A DNA stretch of 64,000 nt, from assembly GCA_009911065.1 (NCBI GenBank), contig QXWR01000009.1, positions 62,001-126,000 on the forward strand, written 5' to 3'. This DNA is from Clostridiaceae bacterium. GTDB lineage: Bacteria; Bacillota; Clostridia; Lachnospirales; Lachnospiraceae. Of this stretch, positions 43,103-54,214 are shown one piece after another (positions within the stretch are counted from its first letter, which is position 1; the number at the start of each line of letters is the position of its first letter). The translations under genes were made by a program, and so were the position numbers. The notes under the pieces are model-generated. The model was not told where the DNA came from, ran no database searches, and saw only the letters and a program-made list of their open reading frames with translations.

Positions 43103-45142
43103 TTAACTAAAATCATACTGTATGGTCAGCTGTCTGCAATCCTCTGTCTCGTCCCATCGATCCTGGACATATTTTTGGATTCTTATTAGTATATCATAAT
43201 TTTCCTGTTTCATATATAAAATTTTTCTATAAATATCATTAACTTTGTAGATTGGAGCTGGAACCGGACCGATTACCTCCACGCAAGAGGCAAAATGACG
43301 GGCCACAGACTGGCCAATCAGCTCCATCATACGGCTTGTCAGGGACTCGTCCCTTCCCGCCACCAAAAGGCCCAGCATATGAGAAGCCGGCGGATAGTGC
43401 ATCAGCTGCCGGTATCCCATCTCCTGCCGGAAAAAAGTTTTGTAATCCTGGTGGGAAGCCGCTTTCACTGCATAGTGCTCCGGAATATAGGTTTGTATGA
43501 CTGCTGTTCCCGGATTGCTGCCCCGTCCCGCTCTTCCTGCTGCCTGGACGAGAAGCTGAAAGGTCCGCTCTGCACACCGAAAATCCGGTGCATACAAAGA
43601 AATATCTGCCGCCAGTACCCCCACCAGAGTCACACCAGGAAAATCATGGCCTTTCACAATCATCTGTGTTCCGATGAGAATATCTGCTTTTCCCTTTGCA
43701 AAAGCAGACAGTATAGACTCATGGCCTCCCTTGCGGGAAGTAGTATCCGAATCCATACGCAAAATCTTTGCCTCTGGAAAACGAAGGGCTGCCATCTCTT
43801 CCACTTTCTGAGTCCCAATGCCAAATCCTGCCAAATATTCTGACCCGCACACTGGACATGCACTGGGCTGGGGAATGGTATATCCACAGTAATGACAAAC
43901 CAGACGCCGGTTGTTGTGCTGAGTCAGGGACACATCACAATGGGGACATTTGATCGCAACCCCACAGCTTCGGCAGGAGACAAAGCTTGAGTAACCTCGC
44001 CGGTTCATAAACAGCATGATCTGCTGGCCCTTTTTTAACCGGTCCTCCATCAAATCCTGAAGCCGTCTGCTGAAAACCGATTTGTTCCCTGCCTCCATCT
44101 CCCGGCGCAAATCCACCACTTCCACCTCTGCCGGACGGCCGAATCCAGCCCGTTTTTTTAAAGAAAACAACTTGTAAATCCCGGCCTCGGCCTTTGCATA
44201 CGCCTCTAAGGAAGGAGTGGCTGACCCTAATACCAAATGAGCCCCGCACAGTTTGGCCAGATATTCCGCCACCTCTCTGGCATGGTATCTTGGCGCTCCC
44301 TCGCTTCGGTAAGCTCCCTCATGTTCCTCGTCAATCACAATCAGTCCCAAATTCTCAAAAGGGGCAAACAAAGCAGATCTGGCTCCGATCATAATGGACG
44401 TATCTCCTCTGGCCGCCCGGTCAAACTGGTCATACCGCTCCCCTGCAGACAGTCTGGAATGCATAACCGAAATCTTTTCTCCAAACCGGTGGTAAAACCG
44501 CATAACCGTCTGATAAGTCAGTGCAATCTCCGGAATCAGCACAATTACCTGCTTTCCCTTTGCCAGCACATGCTCAATCATAGCCATGTACACTTCCGTT
44601 TTACCGCTGCCAGTAATTCCGTGAATCAGGTAAGGAGTTCTCTCTCCCTGATCATAATCTCTGGAAAACGCGTCCACTGCCTGCTGCTGCCAGGGGTTTA
44701 ATATCTTTCTGCTTTTTTTAAAATTCTCCTCTTCTCCTGCCTCTGGCTCTGGTCCTGGCATTCCCACCAGAGACCGGACTACCTGCTGATTTCTGGCTTT
44801 CACCTTTTTTTTCACTGGAAGCACGGTCTTTAACGCCTGATTCATCGTAGAACCATATTGCTCCTTCATCCACCAGGCAAGGGAAATCCGTCTGGAATCT
44901 GCAGTCACGCTTCCCTTTGCCAGTTCACACACCTCTTTTGTCCGGGACTCATCAAACTGGGACTTGTCCGAAATATCTACCACATATCCTTTCCGGACAC
45001 GGTTTCCCAAACCAAAAGGAACGCAGACCTGACTGCCCACCTGGATTTCCGGAACCAAATGTTCCGGAATCCGGTACTGAAACATCCGGTCTACGCTTTC
45101 ATGGGAAATATCAATAATCACCGAGGCATACTTTACTGCCAT
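43103..45142 (-). CDS. priA: Primosomal replication restart helicase PriA
   Basis: A 679-residue superfamily 2 helicase that reloads the replisome. The N-terminal 3' DNA-binding domain starts YASVIIDISHESVDRMFQYR, followed by Walker A GITGSGKTEVY, DEEH box IVIDEEHEGAY, a zinc-binding insert (CRSCGVAIKCPHC and CHYCG, CPVCGS) and motif VI QAAGRAGRG. It is slightly shorter than E. coli PriA (732). Its start overlaps the murF stop by 10 bp, so murE-murF-priA may be read together. Confidence 0.96.
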   Translation of the reverse strand: MAVKYASVIIDISHESVDRMFQYRIPEHLVPEIQVGSQVCVPFGLGNRVRKGYVVDISDKSQFDESRTKEVCELAKGSVTADSRRISLAWWMKEQYGSTMNQALKTVLPVKKKVKARNQQVVRSLVGMPGPEPEAGEEENFKKSRKILNPWQQQAVDAFSRDYDQGERTPYLIHGITGSGKTEVYMAMIEHVLAKGKQVIVLIPEIALTYQTVMRFYHRFGEKISVMHSRLSAGERYDQFDRAARGDTSIMIGARSALFAPFENLGLIVIDEEHEGAYRSEGAPRYHAREVAEYLAKLCGAHLVLGSATPSLEAYAKAEAGIYKLFSLKKRAGFGRPAEVEVVDLRREMEAGNKSVFSRRLQDLMEDRLKKGQQIMLFMNRRGYSSFVSCRSCGVAIKCPHCDVSLTQHNNRRLVCHYCGYTIPQPSACPVCGSEYLAGFGIGTQKVEEMAALRFPEAKILRMDSDTTSRKGGHESILSAFAKGKADILIGTQMIVKGHDFPGVTLVGVLAADISLYAPDFRCAERTFQLLVQAAGRAGRGSNPGTAVIQTYIPEHYAVKAASHQDYKTFFRQEMGYRQLMHYPPASHMLGLLVAGRDESLTSRMMELIGQSVARHFASCVEVIGPVPAPIYKVNDIYRKILYMKQENYDILIRIQKYVQDRWDETEDCRQLTIQYDFS

Positions 45143-46488
45143 AATTTCTTTACCACCTGATCCAGATTCATGCTGCGGGACCCTTTAAACAGAATGCAGT
45201 CCCCTGCCTTCACAAAACCTGAAATTTCTTTAAAAAGCCCCTCCTGATCTCCTTCTGCAAAATGGCGGCAATAGGTTCCTTCTGCCTCAATCTCCCTGGA
45301 AAGTTCTCCTAAGGTGAGAATTGCATCTACGGGATGTTTGGACAGCCAGATGCCGATTTCTTTATGATACCGGACCTCTTCCTGCCCCAGTTCCCTCATA
45401 TCAGCCAGCACAGCAATTTTTTGCCCCGTCTTTTTCATGGAAACAAGTACATTTAAAGCCGCCTCCATGGACGCAGGGCTGGCATTGTAAGTATCGTCAA
45501 TCACAGTGACTCCGGACCGCTCAAAAACCTGCTGCCGCCCTTTAAAACCAGTAAACTCTCCCAGCTTTTCTGCTGCTTTTTCCATTGGCACACCATAAAG
45601 ATCTGCCACTGCCAAAGCTGCCAGGGCATTTCCTACCTGATGATTTCCCATCACCTTCAGTTTTACCAGAACCTTCTTTTCTCCATGAACTGCCGTAAAT
45701 ACAGGATACCCATCAACAAGCTGTATATCTGTGGCCCGGTAATCGCAATTTTCTCCGACTCCGTAATAGAAGGTACGTCTTCCCTCTCTTCCTTTGGTGG
45801 TTTTTAACAGAGGGTCGTCTCCGTTAAGCAGCAAGATTCCTTCTGGTTTTAATCCGTCCTGAATGTTTAGTTTCTCCTGGTAAATCTTTTCCTGTGATCC
45901 CAGCAGTTCCATGTGGGCCACTCCCACATTGATAATCACCGCCAAATCAATTTGGGCAATCTTTGCAATCACCGTCATTTCCCCAGGCAGACTCATTCCT
46001 AACTCCAGCACCCCGATCTCATCTTCCTTTGTGATTTCCGACAGGGTGATCGGCACCCCTACCTGACTGTTTTTATTTCCCGGAGTCTTGTACACACGAA
46101 ATCCCGCTGACAAGGCGGCTGCCACCATCTCTCTGGTTGTGGTTTTTCCCACACTTCCGGTAATTCCAATCAAAGGAAGAGTAAGTCGGCTCCGGTAATA
46201 AGAACCGATGGCCTGAAGGGCTTTTTTTGTGTCCTCCACCCAAATCCATGGACATGGACTGTCTTTTTCTGTGTCTTTGGAAGTCAGAACTGCCCCAGCC
46301 CCTGCCTCGATTGCCGCAGGAAGAAACCGATGGGCGTCTACCCGCTCTCCAATCAGCGGCACAAACAAATCTCCGTTTCTGACCTGGTTTGAATCAATGC
46401 AAATATGTGCCAAAGACTTGTTCTCGTCTCCGCACAAAAGTCTGCCTCCTGTGGCTTTTACAATATCTTTTACCGTCATCTGTTCCAT
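45133..46488 (-). CDS. murF: UDP-N-acetylmuramoyl-tripeptide--D-alanyl-D-alanine ligase
   Basis: Adds D-Ala-D-Ala to UDP-MurNAc-tripeptide, the last cytoplasmic step of peptide assembly. The 451-residue protein has the MurF N-terminal domain, P-loop GITGSVGKTTTREM, the NEIG/LELG segment (VLELGMSLPGEM), and VIDDTYNASPASMEAAL in the central domain. ATG precedes MEQMTVKDIVKATGG. It follows murE by 46 bp. Confidence 0.96.
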   Translation of the reverse strand: MEQMTVKDIVKATGGRLLCGDENKSLAHICIDSNQVRNGDLFVPLIGERVDAHRFLPAAIEAGAGAVLTSKDTEKDSPCPWIWVEDTKKALQAIGSYYRSRLTLPLIGITGSVGKTTTREMVAAALSAGFRVYKTPGNKNSQVGVPITLSEITKEDEIGVLELGMSLPGEMTVIAKIAQIDLAVIINVGVAHMELLGSQEKIYQEKLNIQDGLKPEGILLLNGDDPLLKTTKGREGRRTFYYGVGENCDYRATDIQLVDGYPVFTAVHGEKKVLVKLKVMGNHQVGNALAALAVADLYGVPMEKAAEKLGEFTGFKGRQQVFERSGVTVIDDTYNASPASMEAALNVLVSMKKTGQKIAVLADMRELGQEEVRYHKEIGIWLSKHPVDAILTLGELSREIEAEGTYCRHFAEGDQEGLFKEISGFVKAGDCILFKGSRSMNLDQVVKKLWQ

Positions 46489-46534
46489 TTACTACACCTG
46501 TTTCCTAACCATAGTTATTGTGTGAAAGATGGGT

Positions 46535-48118
46535 TTATTCCTGTTTCTTTATTATTTTTTCCACTACTTCTTCCACAACTGCCCGGTCCAAAAAGGGATA
46601 GCGCACGCCCTCAATCTCCTGGTAATCTTCATGCCCTTTTCCGATAATGGCAATCATATCTCCCTCTTTGGCATGGGTAATGCTGTATGCAATGGCCTCC
46701 CGCCGGTCCGGAATCTCCACAAATGCCCCGCCGGTCTTCTCAATGCTTCCCCGAATGTCCGCAAGAATATCTTCCACCCGCTCGTACCTGGAATTGTCTG
46801 CTGTAAGAATGGAAAAGTCTGCCATTTTTCCCGCAATTTCTCCCATGGAATACCGCCGGTCTTTGGAGCGGTTTCCCCCGCACCCAAAGACACATACCAG
46901 CCGTTTGGGATGATATTCCCGCAAAGTGGCCAAAAGGCTTTCCATACTAACTGCATTGTGGGCATAATCCACAATTACACAGCATTTTTTTGAAGTATAC
47001 ACAATCTCCATCCGGCCGTTGAGTTTTAAATGCTCCAATCCATGGCACAGAGCTGACTCTGTCACTCCTGCCTTTTTGCAAACTGCCGCCGCTGCCAGTG
47101 CATTGCTTACATTAAACTTTCCGGGAATATTGACCCGCACCAGAATCGGTTCATACTTGGCCAAATCCTGGCTGCATCCTTTTTCCCCAAAATCCGTGTT
47201 GTGGTCTGTTCCTGCCAGATTCTGGCCGCTGTCTTCCGGATTCAAAGTGGAAACCAAAGATTGGTTTGTCTCCACAATTCCAAATTCCAGACCAACAAAA
47301 TCCGGTTCTGACACATAATGAATCTGTTTTGCCTGATACCTGGCAGGGTGTTCGATTCCAAATCCCTCCCAGGGACAAGAAATACCTTCCAAAATGGCAT
47401 CTCTATGGTCATCGTCCACATTCACCAGCCCAAAACGGCTCTGGTGAAAAATCTTCTTTTTATAGTGAAGATACTCTTCAAAATCTGCATGTTCATTTTC
47501 CCCAATATGATCCGGGGACAGATTGGTAAAAATTCCATAATCAAATGTGATTCCAGCTACCCGGCTCATTTTTAATGCCTGAGAAGACACTTCCATAACA
47601 CAGGCATCACATCCTTCCTCTGCCATTTGACGGAAGTACCGGTGAAGTTCATAAGACTCTGGCGTGGTGTTCATGGTCGGATAATGAGTCTTGCCAATTC
47701 CCACTCCGTTGGTTCCGATAATCCCGGTCTTCTTTCCTCCTGCCTCCAAAATAGCCTGAATCATGTGAGCTGTAGTGGTCTTTCCCTTTGTTCCGGTAAC
47801 GCCGATCATCAACATTTCTTTTGCCGGATAGCCAAACCGTGCTGCTGACAAAAGCGCCAAAGCTTCCCGTCCGTTATCCACCAGAATCACCGTCACCTCC
47901 GGCGGCGCCAAAACCGGGTGTTCCACCACCAGAACCGTAACTCCTGCCGACAGGACCTGGGGAATAAACTTATGAGAATCCACCTTTGTCCCTTCCATAC
48001 AGACAAACACAACTCCAGGCGCTGCCTTGCGCGAATCAAAAATCACCTCGTTCACCTCTGCATCCACACTTCCCTGCAGACATGTATAGTTTAATTTCTC
48101 CAGCCAATCCTTCAACAT
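46535..48118 (-). CDS. murE: UDP-N-acetylmuramoyl-L-alanyl-D-glutamate ligase (third amino acid)
   Basis: Adds the third amino acid (meso-diaminopimelate or L-lysine) to the cell-wall peptide. The 527-residue protein contains P-loop GVTGTKGKTTTAHM, MEVSSQALKM, carbamoyl-lysine region YKKKIFHQ and GKGHEDYQ. At the position of the DAP-type DNPR motif it has TADNSRYE, so the specificity is not certain. A Gly/Asn/Asp-rich insertion at about residues 270-305 makes it longer than the usual 480-490. The ribosome site is AGAGGGCAGG. Confidence 0.94.
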   Translation of the reverse strand: MLKDWLEKLNYTCLQGSVDAEVNEVIFDSRKAAPGVVFVCMEGTKVDSHKFIPQVLSAGVTVLVVEHPVLAPPEVTVILVDNGREALALLSAARFGYPAKEMLMIGVTGTKGKTTTAHMIQAILEAGGKKTGIIGTNGVGIGKTHYPTMNTTPESYELHRYFRQMAEEGCDACVMEVSSQALKMSRVAGITFDYGIFTNLSPDHIGENEHADFEEYLHYKKKIFHQSRFGLVNVDDDHRDAILEGISCPWEGFGIEHPARYQAKQIHYVSEPDFVGLEFGIVETNQSLVSTLNPEDSGQNLAGTDHNTDFGEKGCSQDLAKYEPILVRVNIPGKFNVSNALAAAAVCKKAGVTESALCHGLEHLKLNGRMEIVYTSKKCCVIVDYAHNAVSMESLLATLREYHPKRLVCVFGCGGNRSKDRRYSMGEIAGKMADFSILTADNSRYERVEDILADIRGSIEKTGGAFVEIPDRREAIAYSITHAKEGDMIAIIGKGHEDYQEIEGVRYPFLDRAVVEEVVEKIIKKQE

Positions 48119-48140
48119 ACCATCCTGCCCTCTTTCTAAA

Positions 48141-48180
48141 TTTACTTCGCTGCATGAATCTGCATAAATCTTAAAGTAAA
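48141..48180. repeat. Dispersed repeat family 2, copy between murE and fhs
   Basis: TTTACTT and AAGTAAA enclose two direct copies of TGCATRAATC. The flanks match the copy at 43045 (TACTTCGYTGCAT, ATCTTRAAGTA). It occupies much of the 75-bp gap between murE and fhs. Confidence 0.6.
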
Positions 48181-48193
48181 TTCCGGTAACGGT

Positions 48194-49864
48194 TTAGAAT
48201 AACCCGGTAATCTTCCCGTCTTCATTGACGTCAATTCCATCTGCCGCCGGTTTTTTGGGAAGTCCTGGCATGGTCATAATGGCGCCTGTGAGAACCACCA
48301 CAAATCCAGCTCCAGCGGACACATAGGCATCTCTTACCTGAATGTCAAATCTGGAAGGTCTTCCCAAACGGTTGGGATCATCGGACAGGGAATACTGGGT
48401 CTTTGCCATACACACCGGCAAGCTTCCAAATCCCATTTCCTCCATCCGCGCCAGGGCTTTTGCCGCTCCCGGCACATAGCTGACCCCGTCTGCCCCGTAA
48501 ATCTCGGTGGCGATCTGGTGAATCTTTTCTTTTAAACTCATCTCATCTGGATAAATGGGGGCATAATGGCTTTCCTTGTGTTCCAAAGTATCGATCACCT
48601 TTTTGCCAAGTGCCTCACCGCCTTCTCCTCCTTTTTCCCACACTTGAGACAAGGCAAACTCACAGCCTTTGTCCTCACAGAATTTCCGGATAAACTCATA
48701 TTCTGCCAAAGTGTCGCTGGTAAAGGAATTTAATGTCACCACCACCGGAACCTTGTACTTCTGAATATTTTCAATGTGTTTTTCCAAATTTACGATTCCC
48801 TTTGCCAAAGCATCTAAATTCTCCTGGGATAACTCGTTTTTGGGAACACCGCCATTATATTTCAGCGCCCGGACCGTTGCCACAAGCACCACTGCATCTG
48901 GTTTTAAATCTGCCATCCGGCACTTAATATCTAAAAATTTCTCTGCCCCCAAATCTGCCCCAAAACCTGCCTCTGTCACCACAATATCCGCCAGCTTTAA
49001 AGCCGTCTTTGTGGCCCGTACACTGTTGCATCCATGGGCTATGTTGGCAAATGGCCCTCCGTGAACCAGCGCTCCTGTGTGTTCCAGAGTCTGAATCAGA
49101 TTCGGCTTGATAGCATCCTTCAAAAGAGCGGCCATAGCCCCCACCCCGTTTAACTGGGCGGCTGTCACCGGCTCCCCTGCATAATTATATGCAACGATAA
49201 TCCGTCCCAACCGCTCTTTTAAATCTTTCATGTCATTGGCCAGACAGAGAATTGCCATAATCTCAGATGCCACGGTAATGACAAAATGATCCTCCCGCAC
49301 CACTCCGTCCGCCTTGGCACCCAATCCCACCACCACATTGCGCAGAACCCGGTCATTCATGTCCATACATCGTTTCCAGAGAATCTGCCGGGGATCGATC
49401 TGCAAAGCATTTCCCTGCTGCATATGATTGTCCAACAAAGCTGCCAGCAAATTATTGGCAGAAGTGATGGCATGAAAATCTCCGGTAAAATGCAGGTTCA
49501 AATCCTCCATAGGCACCACCTGGGCATAACCGCCTCCTGCAGCCCCGCCCTTTATGCCAAAACACGGTCCCAGGGAAGGCTCCCGCAGTGCCAGCATCGT
49601 TCTTTTTCCCAGTCGGTTTAACGCGTCTGCCAGCCCGATGCTGGTGGTAGTCTTTCCCTCTCCTGCAGGAGTCGGATTGATGGCTGTCACCAAAACCAGC
49701 TTTCCGTCCTTATTATCTTTCACCCGGTCCCACAGCTCGTCGGTCAGTTTGGCTTTATACTTGCCATACAGCTCCAGCTCATCCTCCCCAATCCCATAAG
49801 CCCCGGCAACCTCTTTCACGGACTTCATCTCTGCTTCCTGTGCAATCTGTATATCGGTTTTCAT
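48194..49864 (-). CDS. fhs: Formate--tetrahydrofolate ligase
   Basis: Makes 10-formyl-THF from formate, THF and ATP, feeding one-carbon metabolism and the Wood-Ljungdahl methyl branch in acetogens. The 556-residue protein has the ATP-binding [35 protein letters not shown] signature (in parts: [22 protein letters not shown]) and [15 protein letters not shown]. The start was placed at the ATG at 49864, seven bases behind AGGAGG; the ATG two codons earlier is only one base from it. It fits with fmt, which uses 10-formyl-THF. Confidence 0.96.
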   Translation of the reverse strand: MKTDIQIAQEAEMKSVKEVAGAYGIGEDELELYGKYKAKLTDELWDRVKDNKDGKLVLVTAINPTPAGEGKTTTSIGLADALNRLGKRTMLALREPSLGPCFGIKGGAAGGGYAQVVPMEDLNLHFTGDFHAITSANNLLAALLDNHMQQGNALQIDPRQILWKRCMDMNDRVLRNVVVGLGAKADGVVREDHFVITVASEIMAILCLANDMKDLKERLGRIIVAYNYAGEPVTAAQLNGVGAMAALLKDAIKPNLIQTLEHTGALVHGGPFANIAHGCNSVRATKTALKLADIVVTEAGFGADLGAEKFLDIKCRMADLKPDAVVLVATVRALKYNGGVPKNELSQENLDALAKGIVNLEKHIENIQKYKVPVVVTLNSFTSDTLAEYEFIRKFCEDKGCEFALSQVWEKGGEGGEALGKKVIDTLEHKESHYAPIYPDEMSLKEKIHQIATEIYGADGVSYVPGAAKALARMEEMGFGSLPVCMAKTQYSLSDDPNRLGRPSRFDIQVRDAYVSAGAGFVVVLTGAIMTMPGLPKKPAADGIDVNEDGKITGLF

Positions 49865-49955
49865 GTCCATACCTCCTGATTTCTCTTGAATTTTGCCATT
49901 TTGTCTTTGTCAGCTCTTACAATACAAACGTTCTGTGAAGACTTTTTCCAAAGCC

Positions 49956-52900
49956 TTACTCCTCCAGTAACTCCTCAAATTCCTCCATTGTAACTAAAAT
50001 TTTTCTGGGCTTGGTGCCTTCCTCCTCACCCACGATTCCTGCATCCGCCAGCTGGTCCATAATCCGAGCCGCCCGGTTAAAGCCAATCTTAAACATCCTC
50101 TGGAGCATTCCAATGGACGCTTTGTCCTTTTCAATGATAAATCTGCCTGCCTGCTCAAAGTACTCATCCCGTCCGCTGTTTCCGCCAGCGCCTCCTCCTC
50201 CGGTCATGGAAGAAGCGCTGCTCATCTGTCGTTCCACATCCGGGTCATAATCCGCAGACATTCCCTGCTCGGTCAAAAACTCCACTACTTTTTGCACTTC
50301 CGAATCTGACACAAAAGCGCCCTGAACCCGCTGGGGCTTTGGAATGCCGGAAGGGAAGAACAGCATATCTCCCTTTCCCAGCAGTTTTTCCGCCCCATAC
50401 ATGTCGATGATCGTCCGGGAATCCACTCCTGACGACACGGAAAATGCAATTCTGGACGGCACATTTGCCTTGATCAGACCAGTAATAACATTGACGGACG
50501 GTCTTTGGGTGGCAATCACCAGATGAATGCCTGCTGCCCGTGCCAGCTGTGCCAGTCGGCAGATGGCATCCTCCACCTCACCAGGAGCCACCATCATCAG
50601 ATCTGCCAGCTCATCTACAATAATGATAATCTGAGGCATTCGCTTTGGCTTTTCCTCATCCGGCACCTCTTCTCCCAGGCTGTCAATCCGGGCATTGTAT
50701 CCGGCCAGATTCCGCACATTACATTCTGCAAACTTTTTGTATCGGTCCTGCATTTCTGCTACTGCCCAGTTAAGAGCGCCGGAAGCCTTTTTGGGGTCTG
50801 TCACCACCGGAATCAAAAGATGGGGAATCCCGTTGTAAACACTTAACTCCACCACCTTAGGGTCCACCATGATAAGCTTCACATGTTCCGGACTTGCCTT
50901 AAAAAGAATGCTCATAATCAGTGTGTTGATACACACCGATTTTCCCGAACCAGTGGCGCCTGCAATCAAAAGATGAGGCATTTTTGCAATGTCAGTCACA
51001 ACCACCTGACCTCCAATATCCTTTCCCACAGCAAAAGCCATAGGGGAGGAATGTTTCTGAAATGCCTCTGATTCCAGAAGCTCCCGCAAATACACCATTG
51101 TAGTTTCTTTGTTGGGTACCTCAATTCCCACTGCTGACTTGCCGGGAATCGGCGCTTCAATCCGAATATCCTCTGCTGCCAGACTAAGCTTTATATCATC
51201 AGCCAGACTTACAATCTTGCTTACCTTCACTCCCTGTTCCGGATGAAGCTCATATCGGGTTACAGAGGGACCACAGCTAATATTGGTTACAGTCACTCCC
51301 ACGCCGAAATCCCGTAACGTCTGCTGCAGTTTAATCGCTGTATCTTTGTATTCTTGCTCTGAATTGGCTGAAGCCAAGAGATTTCCTCTTTTTAATAAGG
51401 TAACTGGAGGGAATATATATTCTTTTTTCGGCTGAAGCTCCTTTTGTTGAATCTGCTGCTGCATACTGATTTCTCCAGCCTGCTGGTCTTCTCTTACCTC
51501 CTGCCGTCTAGATTCTAACTTTTTGTGGAGCGCCTCTGTATCGCTGTCAATCACCTTTCCGGAGGCAGTCACCACCCGTCTGTCCCGCTCTGACACGACA
51601 AAACCTTCTTTGGGATTGTAAAAACCTTCCGTTTCCTCCAAATCATTTTCCATATATCCAGAAGAAGTTATTCTGCTATCCTCTGTGGAAACTCCTATAT
51701 AAATCTCCTCCGGGTCATCTGCCCTGTATCTTAGCACAGGCGGAACTTTGTTCTCCTCCCGGTACCGGGCCGCAGCATCTCTTTCATCTTCTTTTGGATA
51801 CCGAAGCAGGGAGGCTCTCCCATCTTCTTTATACCCTCTAAATGAAGCATCCTCTTCCTGTCCTTTATACCGCAGCAAAAGGGATCTTCCATTTCCTGTC
51901 TCTTCCTTATTTTCAGACAAAGACGACACTCCATTTTCGTTCTCTTCCTGGTACCGCAGCAAGGACGGCGCTCCGTTTTCATTCCCTTCCGAATACCGCA
52001 GCAAGGACGGCGCTCCGTTCTCATTCTCTTCCGGATACTGCGGCAAGGACGATTCTCCGTTCTCATTCTCTTCCTGATACCGCAACAAGGACAGTTTTTT
52101 GTTTTCCTTCTTTTCCTGATATTGTGCAGATGCAGATGCTCCATCCTCTTCTTTATACCGCAAAAGAGAAAGTTTTCTCTCCTCTTCCTCTGACTTTCCA
52201 GCTGAAGAATCCTCATAGTTTCCTCTGTATCGCACAATCGGCGGCTCTTCTTCCCCCGTCAGCAAAATTTCCTCTTCCTCCATAGAAAAATCCTCTGCCC
52301 GGTACCTGACCACCGGAGGAAACGGCTGCTCTGGCTTAGGCGCATCCCGATCAAAGTCTGGCTGCACAAATTCTGGAACCGAAATCCGGTTCCAGGCATC
52401 CCCAGGGGGCAAATCCTCTGGTTCCAGACGAACGGTTTCGGAATCTTGCAATTCTTTTTCCTCGCCTTTTTGAAAGGCGGATGCAAGTCCATGAAACGAT
52501 GGCTCAGATGCAGGGGTATGAAATGGAGGAGGTTCCACCGGACGTCCAAAACTCCCATCCAAGTCACTTAAACGGGTAATTCCCTCTGCCACCAGACGCT
52601 GGGCTGATTCTGCCGGAGACAATACCTTATCCTCTGCAAAAGGAGCCATATCCTCCCCATGATAAGCTGCTGGCGTTATTTTTCCCACAAAAACGTCTGC
52701 TGGGTCCGGACTGCTCTTTTTGGTTCTTTCTTCTGGTATGTTTTCATTGGGTATGTTCTCATTGGGTTCAGAGGCAACATTCATACTGCGGCCATTTTGC
52801 CTGTCACGGCCCAATCTAGGATTAGTCCCGGAATCTTCCTTGTAGCTTTTACTTTTTTCATAGGTAAATTTGGAACTCGGACCATAACTGGCCCCTTTCG

Positions 52901-54020
52901 GACTCAAAGATTCCAAACCATAGCCGGCTCTCTCAGGATTCGTAGATTTGGGACCATGACTGTCATTTTCCGGATTCACGGATTGGGGACCATAACTGCC
53001 ACTCTCCGAGTACATCCCTTCCGGCTCATAACCACCTTCCGGATACGCTGTTTTTTGTCCGTAACCTGGCTCACCATAAGAAGATTCCGGGCCATAATCC
53101 GTATTTTCGTAATATTCCGGCTGCCCCTCATATCCCATTTCTTCTCCGTAACCAACCCCTTCGTTATATGCGGCCGGTTCCCCATAATATCCTTCTGCTG
53201 CCTCTAAATCTCCTAAAGTTGTGGACTCCAGATTCACTCCCCGGATTCTCTGTTCTTTTTGCTGACGCCGCTCTTCCTGCCGCTCCGCCCGTTCTTCCTT
53301 CCTCCGGCTCATATCTTCTTTGGCATATCGGTAAGCTGCATCGCTCTGCCTTTTCACCGCTTTCACCAAAGACCGCTCTGTGATGCACACAACACTGATG
53401 GCCAACCCTGCTAAAAGCACCAAAAACGCACCAATGTTGCCTACAATTGAAGTCAGTCCTACGTAGAGAATGCCTCCCACCAATCCTCCGCCTGCTCCAC
53501 TTTCTGAAGACAGACGATAAAATTCAAATATTCCCGTCTGATCCTCTGGCTGTTTGCCGAACAAAAGCTGTGCAAAACCGCACAGAATCACCACAGTAGC
53601 CACCGATGCCAGAAGCTTGCGCATTGCAGTCATATTCCCCTGATTGGAAAGGTAAAAACAGGTTCCCACAAACAAAAGAAACGGAGCAATAAACCCCACG
53701 CTGCCAAAAATCCCCAGCTGTATAGACCTTAAATAATCCCCAGCTACCCCGCACAGATGGAAATTGCTTAAGAACAACAAAACTGCTACTGCAAAGCATA
53801 CAAGAATCAATGCTTCCGCACCGAAAAAATCCTCCGGCTCTTCCATAGGTACAGCCGTGTTCTTCCTTCCCTGAACGCCGCCTGCTTTTTTGCTTCCGTT
53901 TTCCTTTCTGCCGCCTGTTTTTCCCGGATTTCCTCCGGCATTAGCCGATTTTTTTGGAGGGTTTGCTCCCTGTCCCCGGCTTCTTCCTGCTGCTGATTTT
54001 TTATTTGATGTTGCTGCCAC
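49956..54020 (-). CDS. ftsK: DNA translocase FtsK/SpoIIIE with a very long linker
   Basis: A septal DNA pump of about 1354 residues; relatives are usually 750-850. Four membrane helices lie at about residues 72-212, a basic/acidic coiled segment at about 220-265, then some 600 residues of low-complexity linker with Gly/Tyr/Pro-rich and [16 protein letters not shown] repeats. The motor begins near residue 866 ([14 protein letters not shown]) with Walker [11 protein letters not shown], Walker [13 protein letters not shown] and [12 protein letters not shown]. The DNA-reading gamma domain ends the protein ([16 protein letters not shown]). The start is a GTG at 54020, nine bases after AGGAGG; the longer frame starts inside a palindromic element and is rejected. 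Confidence 0.93.
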   Translation of the reverse strand: MAATSNKKSAAGRSRGQGANPPKKSANAGGNPGKTGGRKENGSKKAGGVQGRKNTAVPMEEPEDFFGAEALILVCFAVAVLLFLSNFHLCGVAGDYLRSIQLGIFGSVGFIAPFLLFVGTCFYLSNQGNMTAMRKLLASVATVVILCGFAQLLFGKQPEDQTGIFEFYRLSSESGAGGGLVGGILYVGLTSIVGNIGAFLVLLAGLAISVVCITERSLVKAVKRQSDAAYRYAKEDMSRRKEERAERQEERRQQKEQRIRGVNLESTTLGDLEAAEGYYGEPAAYNEGVGYGEEMGYEGQPEYYENTDYGPESSYGEPGYGQKTAYPEGGYEPEGMYSESGSYGPQSVNPENDSHGPKSTNPERAGYGLESLSPKGASYGPSSKFTYEKSKSYKEDSGTNPRLGRDRQNGRSMNVASEPNENIPNENIPEERTKKSSPDPADVFVGKITPAAYHGEDMAPFAEDKVLSPAESAQRLVAEGITRLSDLDGSFGRPVEPPPFHTPASEPSFHGLASAFQKGEEKELQDSETVRLEPEDLPPGDAWNRISVPEFVQPDFDRDAPKPEQPFPPVVRYRAEDFSMEEEEILLTGEEEPPIVRYRGNYEDSSAGKSEEEERKLSLLRYKEEDGASASAQYQEKKENKKLSLLRYQEENENGESSLPQYPEENENGAPSLLRYSEGNENGAPSLLRYQEENENGVSSLSENKEETGNGRSLLLRYKGQEEDASFRGYKEDGRASLLRYPKEDERDAAARYREENKVPPVLRYRADDPEEIYIGVSTEDSRITSSGYMENDLEETEGFYNPKEGFVVSERDRRVVTASGKVIDSDTEALHKKLESRRQEVREDQQAGEISMQQQIQQKELQPKKEYIFPPVTLLKRGNLLASANSEQEYKDTAIKLQQTLRDFGVGVTVTNISCGPSVTRYELHPEQGVKVSKIVSLADDIKLSLAAEDIRIEAPIPGKSAVGIEVPNKETTMVYLRELLESEAFQKHSSPMAFAVGKDIGGQVVVTDIAKMPHLLIAGATGSGKSVCINTLIMSILFKASPEHVKLIMVDPKVVELSVYNGIPHLLIPVVTDPKKASGALNWAVAEMQDRYKKFAECNVRNLAGYNARIDSLGEEVPDEEKPKRMPQIIIIVDELADLMMVAPGEVEDAICRLAQLARAAGIHLVIATQRPSVNVITGLIKANVPSRIAFSVSSGVDSRTIIDMYGAEKLLGKGDMLFFPSGIPKPQRVQGAFVSDSEVQKVVEFLTEQGMSADYDPDVERQMSSASSMTGGGGAGGNSGRDEYFEQAGRFIIEKDKASIGMLQRMFKIGFNRAARIMDQLADAGIVGEEEGTKPRKILVTMEEFEELLEE

Positions 54021-54049
54021 AACCTTATGCCTCCTATTCTCTAATAAAC

Positions 54050-54214
54050 CTAGTGTTCCATCCGGACAGAAAATGGAATTGTGAGCGGCCTGGTACGTGC
54101 CAGTGCTCGGCAAAATTTCGACGGCGATGTGGGCCATCGACTAGAAATTTTAGCGACGCAATGGTGCGTGACAGACTGTTCACGACTTCGATTTCTGTCC
54201 GGATGGAACACTAG
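54050..54214. mobile_element. MITE-like 165-bp palindromic element with CTAG ends
   Basis: Terminal inverted repeats of 23 bp, starting CTAGTGTTCCATCCGG (54050-54072 and 54192-54214), match perfectly. The inside is also an imperfect palindrome centred near 54132 (CGATGTGGGCCATCG). It codes for nothing convincing. Both ends are CTAG, consistent with a 4-bp target duplication, and the right CTAG is also the first four bases of the repeat that follows. No transposase is present, so mobility would need one in trans. Confidence 0.7.

Noticed and set aside
51731..52285. Open frames of 147-168 codons on both strands in the ftsK linker
   Set aside because: They are by-products of the 42-bp repeats in the ftsK coding sequence.
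54137..54137. ATG at 54137 as the ftsK start
   Set aside because: It lies inside the palindromic element, has no ribosome site, and the GTG at 54020 has a strong one.
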